From NCBI GenBank assembly GCA_949130495.1, contig OX422211.1:442626219-442690218 (forward strand): DNA of 64,000 bases, in the 5' to 3' direction. The position numbers were made by a program, and so were the translations under genes. Positions 23,161 through 36,717 of the stretch are shown piece by piece. Each line of letters opens with the position of its first letter. Within the stretch, counting starts at the first letter, position 1. The stretch is from Sambucus nigra (lineage: Eukaryota; Streptophyta; Magnoliopsida; Dipsacales; Adoxaceae). The notes under the pieces are model-generated. The model searched no databases and was not told where the DNA came from. It was given only the letters and a program-made list of their open reading frames with translations.

Positions 23161-23352
23161 CATCCTTTTTATTCATAAAATTGATCTCTTTTCTAAACAT
23201 CCATCTGGTGTCTATTCGATGGCCTTTACTTTTTCCAAGCTCACCCATCGACGGGCTCTGTAGACACCATATTCTAGGACCCCATGAGTTTATCCTTGGG
23301 TCCCTAACACTTCCTTCTTCACCATAAGCCCTAAGCCATACTTCGGGTACTG

Positions 23353-23920
23353 ATCTAGAGGCCACCGTGTGCTATCGAGTCCCGTTTTGAGCAAATCGGC
23401 CTTATAGTTCGGACGAATGAACCATTTTTTTTCCAAAAATTGATAGAGAGACCATCGAGCACTCTCGAGCTCCATTTGATTCTTGTTAACTCTTCATCTC
23501 AAATGAGACTAAATTAATCTTTGAAGGGCTTTGAATACCCTTTCTAAAGATACGCCCCGTGCATGAATTAGCCTTACGGTATGGATGAATGACCCATTTT
23601 ATTCCTAAGGGTCACTAGGCGCTTTTGGGCCCCGTTTGACTAAGGTTAACTCTCTAAATTTATCAAAGCACTTTAAAACATGGAAGATACCTACATAACC
23701 TTTCTAACGGTCTGTCCTGTACACGAATTGACCTTATAGTTTGGATGAACGATCCGTTTCCCTTTTTTCTAAAAGACCATTGGTCGCTTTCGATCCCCGT
23801 TTAACCACAGTCAATTCCTAAACCCAGGAGCAGTCCAATGGATTCTTAAAGGGATATGAATATCCTTTCTAACAGTTCATCCCGTGCTCGATTCGAACTT
23901 ATGGATTGTGTTTTACGACC
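23353..23920. repeat. About 165-bp diverged tandem repeat, 3 to 4 copies
   Basis: CCTTATAGTTCGGACGAATG (23400) recurs in altered form at 23572, 23732 and about 23897. Inside each unit come a GACCATCGAGC-like phrase, CCCGTTTGAC, a GGTTAACTC-like phrase and CCTTTCTAACGGTCTGTCC. Spacings are about 172, 160 and 165 bp. A partial unit precedes the first. Such arrays are common in untranslated or LTR regions of plant Tat/Ogre-type elements. Confidence 0.75.
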
Positions 23921-23929
23921 ATTTTTTCA

Positions 23930-25179
23930 AAAAATCTGCATGAGACTGTCGAATGCCACACCCATTTCCTTGCCTATTGGTAGTGTGTCTGGGGTTGCCT
24001 ACCGATAGGCATGTTAAGGACAATGCTGATTGGTACCCCCTTGATCCTATATAAGGGGATAATGATCTTCCACATTCCATTTCCACCTTTTCTTTACCCA
24101 ATTTTACAAATTCCATTCCTTTTCCTCCTACCACCTTCATCCAACTTGTAAAAGAAACCTTTCAACAATCAAGATCAACCTTAAAGCTTCGAAAGAAGGT
24201 CCAAATCTTTCACTCTTTCTTTAAATTCTCTTATTTCCGCATTACTTATTTAATTATTACTTTAGCATTTCATCTTTATTAGATCACACATATTAATATT
24301 CAATTTTTTATTAGTAGTATTGCATATACTATATTTTCTATAAAAGGACCCAAAAAAATAATAAGAAGAGGGTTTGCCTGTAAATTCTAAACGGGGATTT
24401 CTCACTACATTTTCTCACACCAAAACATCCTTTTTCTACACACACACATATAATAAATTCCCCAGTTGGATTCATGGGATACACTCCACCCTCGTGTTAT
24501 ATGCGAACTATGTGGACTTTGATGCTTTTTAGGCTATGTAGTCATCTCGGGTGAAATCTTGGATTCGAGTCCTCCTTTATTATTTTTGTTCATATATTGT
24601 TTTCATATGTTATACTTGTGATTCATGCTTGCGTTTAGTCTCACGTATACCATTGTTCTTCTATAAACGATCGGTGGCTCAGTGAATGCACATATTATAT
24701 TTTTTTACTATTTGGGGAACACTCCAATGGATGACCTCACTCCGCCTTTATCCATGATGCGTGTCTAGTGATTCCGCTCTCCATTTATATATATATGCAC
24801 AAACTTCACAAAGTTATTAAGGAGAAGAATAACATATGCCCACGAGAGACCAAAAGGGAGGGATGAGTGCCTAAAACCTTCCCATTCCGTAGCTTAGCCC
24901 TCGAATCCTTGAACTAATTGGTTTCTCATGCATCAGTATGTATTTGATACTGTTCTCTCGAGGAGACAACATTTCTTTTACCTGTTTTGTGCAATATAGG
25001 CTAGAGACTCTATCTCAATACATAACCCCAATTGACTATGACCGAAGTTCTCCGAGGAAGGGCACGATATTCCCACGTGAGCACATGCTGAACTGGATGG
25101 GATGGCCACAGTGATCATGCCATAAAAATGTTGTAAGATGTACACCAAATTTTTCCCATTAACTTACATTTTCATTTGG
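23930..25179 (+). other. Probable LTR-derived sequence of an old gypsy element
   Basis: A TATA candidate CCTATATAAGG at 24046-24056 is followed by a pyrimidine-rich leader. At 24864 the phrase GAGTGCCTAAAACCTTCCCA resembles a motif seen near the end of Tat/Ogre-type LTRs. No LTR borders, primer site or coding frame could be fixed. Confidence 0.35.
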
Positions 25180-27281
25180 CACGTCTAAGAGAATTCACGA
25201 AATGGTTTCGTACTTTCGACGACAATTATTTATGTCGCGGAATGACCACTTAATTTTGATAATAATCTGTTAATATCACATAATGATTCCGCAATCTACA
25301 AACATTTTATTTTTTGCATAAAAATAATAATGTAATAATAATTATTATTTATCCTTCTATTTACTTTTTCAGTACATATACCCATATTGCCAAATGGTGT
25401 TTAAATCTCAGGCCATTAGATTTGTTTTGATCTTAGCCGTCTAAAACTATTTAGAGATATCAAAGCTCTTCCTCTCTTAATACGAACAGAACATTCTCCC
25501 ATTGTCCCCACATTTCCTTTTTCCCACTCACAATTGAAACCCCAATCAAAGGTTCTACTAAGTTTGACGACTATGGTTTAATCGAGTCTACAAGATACCT
25601 CCGATGGTATTTTCAGTTATGAAACCTCTGATGGTTCCGGTCTAGGACTATGGTAGCTCTGCAAGGTTTCTCTCTCTCCCCCTCTCTCTCTCTCTCTCCC
25701 CCCCATGCATAATCATTATTGTTTTGGGTTTAGTTGTGGGAAATCTTTTATTGAATTAAATTAAAGAATAATTAGTCATATATGAATTGGAATCATTATA
25801 TTTTCCAGTTATGGTAATCTACCGTCTTATAGTGAAATGATGCATCCTTGGTTCCCCTAGCTTTTGGTATGAGTTCATGACTCGCATCAAATTTGGTCAT
25901 CAATCATCTTAGAGTGAAAAGATGCGCGTGTGATGAATTTAGAAAATTACTTTAACATCTATTTAATTGAGATATGAGATTCATGGTAATGTAAATAGTA
26001 AATGATTGTACTTAGTTTCTGCTCTAAATATAAAAATTACTAGCCTAATATTGTACAATTCTTATTTTTAACTTATTCTGCATTAAATCATCTCATAAAA
26101 TCTTGAAATTTGTTCATGATCCTGTGTTGTTGAACCTGTTTATATTGAGTCTATATTTCTCCACAATACTCTTCCGAGGTAGTTGATTCTATAGACTCTG
26201 AGTGCAGACCTAAATTGGATATCCAAATATTCATAGGCCTCAGTGTTGGATTGATCCCTATACAAGTATAATGGATATAGAAAACCCAACATACAATTTT
26301 TAGCTTCATATGTGTTGATTTATGAATATTTTTACCCTTTTTATATTAAATAAAGTCTTAAAGAACACACTTTATGCTTTAGTCTCTAGGGTTTAATAAT
26401 TGTTTTTATAATCATATCAAGACAATAAGAATTTTTACTATGTATCCAATAATTGATCTTGATCATGTTGAATGATAAACCCTATTCTTCAATCATCTTG
26501 TCCAAAGATGATTGTGATTTCAGTATACTCCCTTCAGGATATTACCATTTTTTTCTAGAATTACTATGGTTTGTTATAATAGTATTCAACACCTAATATT
26601 TTGCTTCTTATCTGTAGAAATAATACCCTCTAATATTGTCTCTCAATCTGATCAAGAAATAATTATTAAAGATGATGATTGTTACATGTCATTTATATAT
26701 ACCAGTATCTCTGTCTGAAGTAAGAGTCCTTGGAACAAGCTACCTTGGATATTATTTATTGAGCATAATATAATCTTCTTAGTCATTGGTGACTTTTATT
26801 TTTATCCTAAGTGCTCATGAGAGGTCTGGTGGCATCTTCTTCCTATAATTGCCTATTTTAATGTCATTTTGCTCGATAGTTTAAGTAATTAGTTTGATAA
26901 ATGCACGTCTATACACGTTATATCAATGACAAAATTATATATACTTATCTTGTAAGCTTTTTCTAAAATTAATTAAAAAAATACTTTTCGCAACACAATG
27001 TTAGTGTCACAACAAATCCAGCCACGTTAAGAAAAATGACATTTAATGACACACTCTACGTGTCAGGAAAGATGGGACAATTTGCAACATGTGTAACATG
27101 TCACCAAATTGATGACATTATGCTACACAAAATTATGTTGCAAAAAGTATTTGTATATATATATTCTGCGACATGTATTTTTGTTGCTGAACATAGTACA
27201 TTCCTCGACATAGCTATTTTATGTCACCGAACACATTCCCTGACATGGGTGTCGTGACACATGGGTGACATAGGGCACCAT
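25180..27281 (+). mobile_element. Possible CACTA-like DNA transposon, left part (right part 38562-38642)
   Basis: 25180 begins CACGTCTAAGAGAATTCACG, similar to a CACTACAAGAAAATT-type terminus. Phrases of TGTCRC or GTGACA type are dense at 25230-25250, 26990-27281 and again at 38566-38640 after COP3. The right end (CTGTTTTTGCTTGTA, about 38631-38645) resembles an inverted terminus, and beyond it COP4 sequence begins. No transposase is visible. A pyrimidine run lies at about 25670-25705; the rest of 25300-26980 shows nothing I can name. Confidence 0.28.
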
Positions 27282-29062
27282 TTAAGCACACTATATAGTT
27301 CACTCACTTGAGTTTGCACTATATAGGAGCCTCACATAGTTTGAAAATGGTGACAAAATTGAGGTTCATCTTTCAAGTGCATTATATAGAATTCATTAAG
27401 CTTCATCAGCATGGGCAATGATCAATATTCAAGGTAGAAAAACCAATACACATACTTACATGTCTGCATTTGATTACATAATTAGATGGTCTATGTTAAC
27501 TGAATTTAAAATCATTTTTCTACATTTTTAGGAGTTTTTACACAATTAAAACCTATTTTTAAAATTAATTGAATTAGAGTTTAAAATTGTTTGGGGATAA
27601 AATTCAGATTTTAAAAGTTCCTTAAACTTATCTTGGGTAGAATCCAAAATCGACACATAATATTGTGGTAGAAAAGGATATTTTCTACACATCTAAAATA
27701 CACATTTGAGATTAAATGCGAGGCTGGCACATGATTGTCTGTGATTGGTTACTTTTATGTTTTCTACCTCTCACATTAAAGAGCTTTAATTTCAACTGTT
27801 TGATCAAATTTATTAAGGGCCTACATGTGTTCTTTTATAATCAAAGTTCATATCTTTTTAGCCAATCAGAAAGAAGATTTGTGTAGTCACTTAACAATCC
27901 TTGGATTGAGTATTCGAACAACCAATTTAATCTCAGCCCTCCACTTGCCATATTGTTCGAGATCCTTCTACCCTAACTATAAAAGAGACCTTCGTCTCAA
28001 CCATTAGAAGATTTTGCGAGTTTGAAAGAAAAAAGAGAGAAGAGAGAGAAAAGAGAAAATAAAAAAAGAGAAAAAAAATATTTTTCGTATAAAAACTCTT
28101 GCAATTTTTTTTTAGAAAATAGTTTTGAGAGTTCTTGTTTCTTGTTTCTGATTTTCTCTTAAGTCAAAATCTCGCTTTCAACAACCTCAAAATATTTAGA
28201 TCTCATTTCTGTTTAGAAACTTGTTTATCTAGACCAGTGATATATTTTCACCTAGATTAATAGGTTGTTTTGAGTTCTTTGTTTGAGAAATCATCTTCTC
28301 ATGTTGGATACTGTTTTTGTAATGCTTGTAATATGTTTTATATCCAACACCTCTCATTTTTGACAAAACTGCAATGATGAATTACATATTTCAAATCTGT
28401 TAATTTTTCATTTCAAAAAATTTTGTGAATAAATAAAGTTCTAAGGATCTAGGTTTTAAAGATCCTTAGATTAAGTCTAATTTCAGAAGTGTGAAAAAAG
28501 AGTTTCATACTTAGATTTCAATCGTTTGTACTTGAGTGTGTGTGAGTGCATGCATGGTGTATTTGTCACAACACTTACTACACTGTCACCCTTAATCACA
28601 AAATTGTGTTGTTGGTTGAGTGATTCTGATTTTTGAGTCGACACTGTAAAAGAGGAGAAAGGAAGCAAAGCAGGGAACAGAAAAAGGACGAGTACATTCC
28701 TTGGGAGAAGTTAGAAAGAATAATGTGAAGAGAGAATTCTCAATAGGTATATTTCTAGACTGAGATATAGGAATTGTTTGTATGATCTGTTGTGTGCTTG
28801 TAACCTTGATTTTTATATTGGATTTTTGGTTTTATGGTATAAAGACCACCGTGGATGTTTCCCCAATTGGGTGGAGTTTTACCACATAAAAAATACTGTC
28901 TCTCTTATGTGTGCCAAGATTCTTAAATAATTTGTTCAAATAAATTGTTTTAACACATTTTGTATTATTGTTAAGATTTTTATAAGAGTTTCTTCAAAAA
29001 GTATTTTGGAGCGCACCAAACAATTTTTAACCTTTGTTTAAATAAAATATTGAGGTTTTTCA
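27282..29062 (+). repeat. COP3 5' LTR
   Basis: 1781 bp, ending GGTTTTTCA. The first two bases read TT; the 3' LTR has the expected TG. A TATA box CTATAAAAG at 27977-27985 precedes an A/G-rich leader and is conserved in the 3' LTR at 37409-37417. Confidence 0.88.
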
Positions 29063-29064
29063 AT

Positions 29065-29076
29065 TGGTATTAGATC
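29065..29076 (+). other. COP3 primer binding site, mutated
   Basis: TGGTATTAGATC, two mismatches to the initiator-Met type TGGTATCAGAGC, two bases after the 5' LTR. Confidence 0.75.
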
Positions 29077-29123
29077 TTATTACTTTTTAGATCCTATATT
29101 TTGAAATTGTTTTAAAATCTTTA

Positions 29124-31546
29124 ATGGACGAAAAATTTGAGTGTTTTGGAAATTTGTTCAGACCTCCCCTCTTTGATGGAATCAATTTTCCTTACTAGAG
29201 AGTAAAGATGATTGCTTTTATCCAAGGGACATTGGGAGACGATGTCTGGGAAGCTATTGAAAATCGATATACACATCCAACTAGGCATGTTGTAGAAGGT
29301 AGTAATATAAGGATTAAAAAACTCCTCAATGAGTTTACTAAGTAAGAAAAACCGACCTCCTTGAATAATAATAAAAGGAAAAATGCTATATTTATGTTTG
29401 TTAATGCGTACAAGTTCAAATTCATATCTATTTTTGCTACATCTAAGGAAGCCTGGGACACATTAATCACTGCTCATGAAGGTGATGAACGAGTTAAGGT
29501 AGAGAAAACACAAATGTTTATACAAGGGTATAACATGCTGCTTATGAATGAGACTAAGACCTTTGATGAATTATATATTAGACTGGCTGACATTATTACA
29601 AAACTGCATGCTAATATTATCACATATGATAGGAAAGAAATAGTGTAAAAAATTCTTAGTTAACTTCCCCATAAGTTCAATAATAAACGTTATGCAATTG
29701 AGGAGATATATGGTCTATTCTCGACCTTGAACTCCTCAGTAGAAAACTTAGGACCTTAGAAATGGAACTTGAATTTAAAAAGCATCTTTTAATAATCAGA
29801 AAAGACATTCCAGTTCTAATGTTGTTTTTAAGCCTAAAATGACTTCACCTCGATTAGTTGTGCTTAATGTTGAGTGTAACTCTGATGAGGAATGTGATTT
29901 GGAGACATTGGAAAACCAAATAGCCCTTATGTCAAAACCGTTTAAGAAAATTTTAAAATTTAGAAACAATATTGCTTATAAACAAGGGAAAGCTGGATAT
30001 CCAAATAACTTCAATGACAAGCCTCCTGAGAGAAACCATGACAAGCACAACATTGAGAACAATAGCAGACCTGAAAGGAACCATAAAAAACTCAATGTTA
30101 TAGGTATGGTAAAAAGGGTCATGTAACTACTAATTGTAGGGTTAAATTGAATAATTTTGCTAAAGCCAATTTCAGCAGGACTTGGGATGATTCAGGTGAC
30201 TCTAAAGATGATGAGACTGGATCTTCCAACTCTTTTGACCCATGCATGTCTTTCTTTGCAAATTATCTATTATGATGATATGCCTGTGAATAATGCTGAA
30301 TCTGATGCTATCATGCTTAGTACTGTTATGTGTGATGATGGTTTGCCTAGTTCTGGTTTATCTATTTTTTTCTTAGATAATACTAATATTGTTGATACTG
30401 CTAGTAGTAACTTTTCGACGATGTGTGTGAGTCAAAGTGTTCGTATTAATGACAAATTCAATGGGTGTATGAGTATGAAAAATGAAGCGCTAGAGGACAA
30501 GTCACACGCTGCACATAATGAGTCTAACAATGACGATCTCGCTGACATTTACACACTCTACACTAAGACTCTTAGGAAGAGCACTAAACTAGAAAAGACT
30601 GTCAAGGAATTAATTGAGAGGGCAGAAGCCTTAAGCCTAATGGTGAAACAAAACGTAGAGGACTATACAAATAAGTTTCTGGCCTATGAAACCAAAACAA
30701 AACCTTTTGTTAAAAAAGTTAAACAACTTTAAGAATTAAATGAACTTTTGGAAAAGAAATATATGCCGACTTTGATAGGCCAGAAACTTATTTGTATATG
30801 CCGACTTTGGAGAATCAAAATAAAAGGTTTCAACCGTTTTCAAGAAATTTTTTAAATTTGAAAACAATTCCAACTGTTTTGAAGACTGTGTTGACTCAAT
30901 CAAAACAAATTCTGAAGATAAAACGGGCTTAGGTTTTGATCAAAAAATTAAGGCACAAACCAAAACTTTTCAAAATGTACAATTTATTTCTTGTAGAAAA
31001 AGACCTGATGATCTATGTATTAATTTTCAAGCAATACAAAAGGATTTAAAAAATAAGCAAAAAGGGCCAGATATTTTGATGGAAAATTATCCTAAGGCAA
31101 CAGTTGAACCTAAGGCTAAGTATGTTTGCCCCCTATTAGGCAAGGAAATTCCTCATTCGAACCTGTTGTAGTTTGACATAAGATCAAAGTCCAATGAATA
31201 TCTTTTCATAGGCTTTCAAAATGTGAAAAAAATGTCTAACCACCAATACTATTCCTATTATAATGTTTATGGACTCTGTCTTAATGAATGTTTTCAAAAA
31301 CGACCGTATAAACCTGTCTATAATTCACTAGTTTATAAAAACTTTAACTATTCTAGGCAGAGCATGAAAAATTATGTACTTCCTAAATAACCAAATAAAA
31401 ACTCTAACTTTAGAAATAGGAAGAAAAGATCTCACGCTAAGAAGAAATCTAAGAGAAAGAGTCTTACATCCGTTTCTAAACCAAAAGGTCACAAACCTTT
31501 TAAAACTAGAACTACATGGATTAGAAACGATGATCTAATACCCTAG
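29124..31546 (+). pseudogene. COP3 gag
   Basis: ATG at 29124 gives MDEKFECFGNLFRPPLFDGINFPY followed by a stop, where copia gags have W. Later pieces read SKEAWDTLITAHEGDERVK and TKTFDELYIRLADI, the standard copia gag region. The zinc knuckle at 30096-30137 reads CYRYGKKGHVTTNC; its second Cys is replaced by Tyr. 30157-30732 is an acidic to coiled-coil-like stretch. Many stops and frame changes follow up to the protease. Confidence 0.82.
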
Positions 31547-32900
31547 TTGAAGTGTACCATTATTATCAGTGCTTTAAAAGTCGAACACATTACTTCTGGT
31601 TACTATTTAGACTCTGGATGTTCCAAGCATATGACCAGAGATGATACTAAATTATCTGACAGAGCTGATTTCTTAGGAGGGAATGTTTTGTTTGGGGACG
31701 GAGATTCAACTCAGATCATAGGTAAAGAAACACTCCAAGAAAAAGGGTTCTCCATTCTCAAAGATGTCCTTTTAGCAAAAGGTCTTAAAGATAATCTGTT
31801 GATCATATCGCAGTCTTTTGACTTCAACCACATAGTCACATTCTCAAAAACTAATTGTAAGATTTTAAATGAGAATGGTATTTGCATCCGTACAGGTCAC
31901 AGGACCCCAAATAACCGTTACATAGTAAATTCTAGTAATGAGACTTATATGTCAGCTAGACTTAATGACAATGAAATATGACATTAACGTTTAGGTCACA
32001 TTAATTACGATAATCTTGTTAAATTAAGCTCTCAGGATTTAGTTCGAGGTTTACCAAAAATAAAATCAATTTCAAATGTTGTTTGTGAACCGTATCAGGA
32101 AGGAAAAATGCTTAAGATTTCTCACAAGAACGTTAAAGAAATTTTAACAACAAAACCTGTAGATCTAATCCACATGGATCTTATGGGTCCCTCGTAGACT
32201 GTTAGCCTTTGCGGTAACAACTATATTTTGGTAATTGTGGATGATTTTACTCGATTGACTTGGGTAGTATTTTTAAAACAAAAATCTGACACATTTCAAG
32301 AGTTTTGAGAATGAAAAAGATACCAAAGTTAATCGAACACGAAGCGTTAGAGGAGGTGAATTTAATGACTCAGGTGCAACAGAGTATTATAACCGTAATA
32401 GTTATGAACATGAATTCAGTGTGCTAAAAACACCCCAACAGAATGGTGTTGTCTAGCGTAAAAATTGCACAATCTAAAAAATACTTGCCAAAATACGCTA
32501 AGAACTTGCCAAAATACTTTTGTGTTGAGGCAGTCAAGCAGCATGTCATATAATCATCTAGGTCTATCTTCGAAAAAAATATCAAACAAACCTTTTTAAT
32601 GAACTTTGGTATGGAAAAAAGCCCAATCTAAAATATTTTCGAACTTTTGGGAGTACTTGCTATGTTTGCAAAGACAGAGAACACCTGTTTAAGTTTGAAA
32701 CCCGTGGCAATAAAGCCACATTTTTTGGTTACTCCCCTAATAATAGTAGGTCTTATTACATTTATAACCAGTGTACCAAAGTAATAATGGAATCGATGAA
32801 TGTGATAGTGAGTGACACTAATGTCGAGAGTAAAGAAGAAGAACCAATTGTAGTGGATGAGTCTGAAAATGCTTTACTTATAACTCTCCAGAGATAGTTA
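31547..32900 (+). pseudogene. COP3 protease and integrase
   Basis: The protease site is in YYLDSGCSKHMT (about 31600-31635), followed by VLLAKGLKDNLLIISQ. The pre-integrase region has RLGHINYDNLV. The integrase begins [10 protein letters not shown], then a stop, then NNYILVIVDDFTRLTW. The catalytic glutamate codon is a stop: TPQQNGVV, TAG at 32454-32456, then RKN. Integrase C-terminal phrases (FGSTCYVCKDREHLFKFE) follow out of frame. Confidence 0.85.
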
Positions 32901-33059
32901 ATCCTTTACCAACTGAGACCGCTGAAGTACCTAACTGGGTTTCTAAATATCATCCCATTGATAATGCTGTTGGTAACCCCGATGAGCCAGTGCGTACAAG
33001 ATCTCACTTACATAGTGTTGCCCATTTTTGGTGCTTTGTTTCTCTAGTAGAACTAAAGA

Positions 33060-34571
33060 ACGTATAATGAGGAACTTAATGACTCATTTTGGATACGTGC
33101 TATGAAGGAAGAGCTTATCCAATTTAAAAGTCATGACGTGTGGAATCTTATGACTAGGACAAAAAATAAAAGGGCTATTGGCACTCGCTGGATTTTAAAA
33201 AATAAAATAGATGAATTTGGGATGATAGTTAGAAAAAAAGATATATTAGTTTCCCAGGGCTACTATTAAGTTGAAGGAATAGATTTTGAGGAGACATTTG
33301 CCCCAGTCACTCGCCTCTAGCCTATTCCCTTACTTTTGGCAATAGCTTGTCACTTATAATTCAGCCTTTATCTAATGGATGTAAAATCTGCTTTTTAAAT
33401 GGTATTTTGACAGAGAAGATCTATGTTGAACAAGAGAAATTCTTTTTCAATCCTCATTTCCCAAACCATGTGTATAGATTGAAAAAGGCATTATACGATT
33501 TAAAGCAAGCCCCTCCGGTTTGGTACGAACGCCTGTCGACCTTTTTTTATTAATAAAGGTTTTCGATGCGGTGGAAATGACCTGACATTATTTGTTAAAC
33601 ATTTTAACAAATAGTTCTTAATAACTCAGGTTTATGTTGACGACATTACATTTGGATCAACTTCCCCATCTGAGGTTAAAGAGTTTTCAAAAATTATGCA
33701 CGGGAAATTCTAAATGTTTCTTATTGGGGAGCTTCAATATTTCTTAGGTCTTTAAGTTAAGCAAAAAGATGATGGGTTATTTATATCACAGTCTAAATAC
33801 ACAATTGAATTAGTTAAAAAATTCGGTCTTGACAATGCCAAAATTTTTAGGACACATAAGAGGACTTACATGAAACTATCTAAGATGAGAATGGGAAACC
33901 TGTAGACCCTACGCTATGTAGAAGTATGATAGGTAAGTCTATTGTATCTAACAATTTTCCAACCCGATATCATGTACGCTGTATATATTTGTGCATGTTA
34001 CCAAAGTGCACCTAAGCATAATCACCTTTTATGTGTTAAATGTAAAATTAATTATGTTAAGGGGACAATAAACCTAGGTATATGGTACACAAATGTACCA
34101 CTAACACAATTGTAGGCTACACTTATGTAGACTGGGTTGGCTAATTAGATGATAGAAAAATCACTTCTAGTGTTTGTTATTATATAGATAACAACTTAGT
34201 AGGGTGGAGCAGTAAAAAAAATAGAATTGCATATCCTTTTCCACAGCCAAATCAGAATATATAGTTGTAGGAAGTTGTTGGACTCAATCATTATGGATTA
34301 AGAAAATGCGTTGTGATTATAGTATTAATGAAGAAAAACTAAATCTATATTGTGATAATCAGAGTGGGATTAATATCTCTAAAGTCCTATTTAACATTCG
34401 TATACTAAACATATTAAAATAAGGCATCATTTTATACGTGTCGAGTCTAAAGAAAAGTAGAGATAAACTATTTATCCACTGAACATCAACTAGCTGACTT
34501 GTTCGCTAAAATTTTGGATAATGTACGCTTCAAATATTTAAGAAAATCCATAGGTATGATTATGTTTGAAT
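33060..34571 (+). pseudogene. COP3 reverse transcriptase and RNase H
   Basis: RT shows IGTRWILKNKIDEFG, EGIDFEETFAPVTRL, LMDVKSAF and the catalytic YVDD (33633-33644), with breaks between them. Then come [29 protein letters not shown], and a damaged RNase H with TKHIKIRHHFIR near the end. At least six frame interruptions make it nonfunctional. Confidence 0.85.
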
Positions 34572-35031
34572 AGATCTTTATCATGCTTATAATTAGTCTT
34601 TGGGGATATAGGGTAAGGTCATTTAATAAAAGACAAAAGACACCTCCTAATTTTATTTTATGTAGAAGACCCTTGTAGTGACCCATTGATTGTTTTAGGT
34701 TGATAAAGTGCTTAATATGTTCACATTATGATTTTCACCCTTTGTCCAATTGAGCCAAAATGGGGTAGAGCAATTCGAGTCCATCAGGATAATTCTTGCA
34801 AAACTTAACTAATTCTTGATCTTTGCCATGAGTTGCTGTATTGATTATTAGATCTATTTAGGGTATTGGTCTATTCTTAGTCGAGTTATATACTTTTTGA
34901 TTTCTAGGAAATGGGGTGGATAGAATTTTAATATAGGAATGATGTTTTTTTATTTTCTTATATTTTTTTTTTATCTCTACGAGTCCTAAATGATTCAAAG
35001 GATTTTGTCTCTCATTTCCAAAGGGGGAGAT
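34572..35031 (+). other. COP3 3' noncoding region and polypurine tract
   Basis: Noncoding sequence ending in AAGGGGGAGA (35021-35030), the plus-strand primer, directly before the 3' LTR. The tract matches that of COP1, which suggests related lineages. Confidence 0.8.
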
Positions 35032-35041
35032 TGAAGCACAC

Positions 35042-36717
35042 TGTAAAAGCGGTGAGCTTTTCAATTAAAGTCAAAGTTAATAATTTCCTTTTATATAGAA
35101 ACTCGAGCTGATGCGGAAGCGTAAGGATGATGGTTCAACTTTGAAAACAACAACCAATTTTAATGTCTTAAAACAAATTAAAATTAAACCAAGTGAAGTA
35201 AAATTAATCACTTAATATATTCACTTAAACCAATTCACTAATCCAAGTCCTAGAATTTGCCTAAGTCATATTTATCAATATTAGCAAATTAGGCGAAACC
35301 AAGTTTTAGCAAATGACTTGAATTAAATAAACTTTACCCAATATTTAATTTAGTCCCAAATTAAATGAAGTGTGATAATTTAAACCAAATTTTATCTTGT
35401 AATTATCCTAAACATGCGTTCTACGTTATTATGCAAGATAAAATAAACCAATCACACTACGCCGCGATGTACGAGGAAAAACCCAAGACGGGAAAAAACC
35501 TCGGACGGCCCTAGCCACAAATCCACTAGATACGGAATTACAATTACAAGACAGATAGACTTACAACGCACGACTCGATCCCTCTCAAGCCTCGACGCTT
35601 CTTCTTGTAGACACCTCTTCCTAGCGGATAACCTTGGAATACCACCGCGGTCTCGGAATCCACCGATAGGACTTTATATGGTCACCGTCACCCGTATATG
35701 GAGCCTTTCTCCAAGTGGGTAGAATCGCAACAAAACGTCTTCTTCTTTGATGGATGTAGAAGCAAACCAAAACTTCTCTTTGAAACGGAAGAGATAAACC
35801 AGTGCCAAACAACAAGCAATTTGATATGTATATAAGAACTTGGATAAACAATATGGGTGTAAAACTAGAGTGATAAAATATTTTTCTCTAAAAATCTCAC
35901 TCAAAACATGATCTTTTTCCCTCTTTGAATTTTCTCTCAAAACACTCTCTAGGAGTTAGAAGGTTGTGAAAAAAGATGAATTATCAAAAGTGATTCCCGC
36001 ACATATTAAAGACTGGAAAATTGGTTAAAAACCAAGTGGGGAAGTGGGTGCAAAACTGCCAAAAAACTGCCAAAAACTGTTCCCGCCTGGCATCTCGTTC
36101 GAACGACATCTCGTTCGAACGACATCTCGTTCGAACGAAATCTCGTTCGAACGAAATCTCGTTCGAACGAGATTTCTAACGACGTTCCAGATTGAACTCG
36201 TTTGAATCTCGTTGGATATCTCGTTCAAACAGAAGGTTCGTTCGAACGACATATCGAACGACATGTCAGTGGCCTATTATGGGAACTCGTTGGCAGGTTC
36301 GTTCGAACGACAATCTCGTTCGAACGACTCTATCGAACGAAAAACCAGAAAGTTTGGAAAATTCGATTTTAGCCCAGAAAACTTTATAAACTTATTTTAA
36401 AGTTTTATTTAATTCTTTCTGAAAATTAAAACACAGTTTTTACAAAACCTAACACCCAATAAACTTTGTTCCAAGCTCCTATATATATAATATTGCATTC
36501 ATACCTTGGGAGCATGGAACTATGGTTGATGACGTAGAAACGAGGCACACAAACCGACATATTTGATGAAGCTTTATATTCTTTGCCGCTACGTCTTCAA
36601 CAAACACTTCATAGGCTTGAGAATATTACAATTAAATACTATCCTATGAATAAATGTTTTTGTCCGGAATTGAGCCAAAACTATATATGGACTCAATTGA
36701 AAATTTGTGTCCTTACA
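35042..36717 (-). mobile_element. Solo LTR of the COP2 family inside the COP3 3' LTR
   Basis: 1676 bp, TGTAAAAG to CCTTACA, with a perfect 5-bp duplication CACAC at 35037-35041 and 36718-36722. No internal region is present. It shares long stretches with the COP2 LTR, in the same orientation. Solo LTRs arise by recombination between the two LTRs of an element. Confidence 0.93.
36091..36340. promoter_or_regulatory. TCGTTCGAACGA palindrome array in the solo LTR
   Basis: Five perfect tandem 16-bp units of form (C/A)ATCTCGTTCGAACGA fill 36091-36170. More copies stand at about 36238-36251, 36299-36312 and 36318-36329, plus decayed ones. TCGTTCGAACGA reads the same on both strands. The COP2 LTR has the same block with fewer copies. 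Confidence 0.75.

Noticed and set aside
36091..36340. Heat-shock elements, as in ONSEN-type copia LTRs
   Set aside because: Heat-shock elements need TTC and GAA separated by two bases. Here TTC and GAA are directly joined, so the array is a different palindrome.
36025..36400. Three frames of 62-79 codons rich in Arg-Ser-Asn-Glu
   Set aside because: They are translations of the palindrome array inside the solo LTR.
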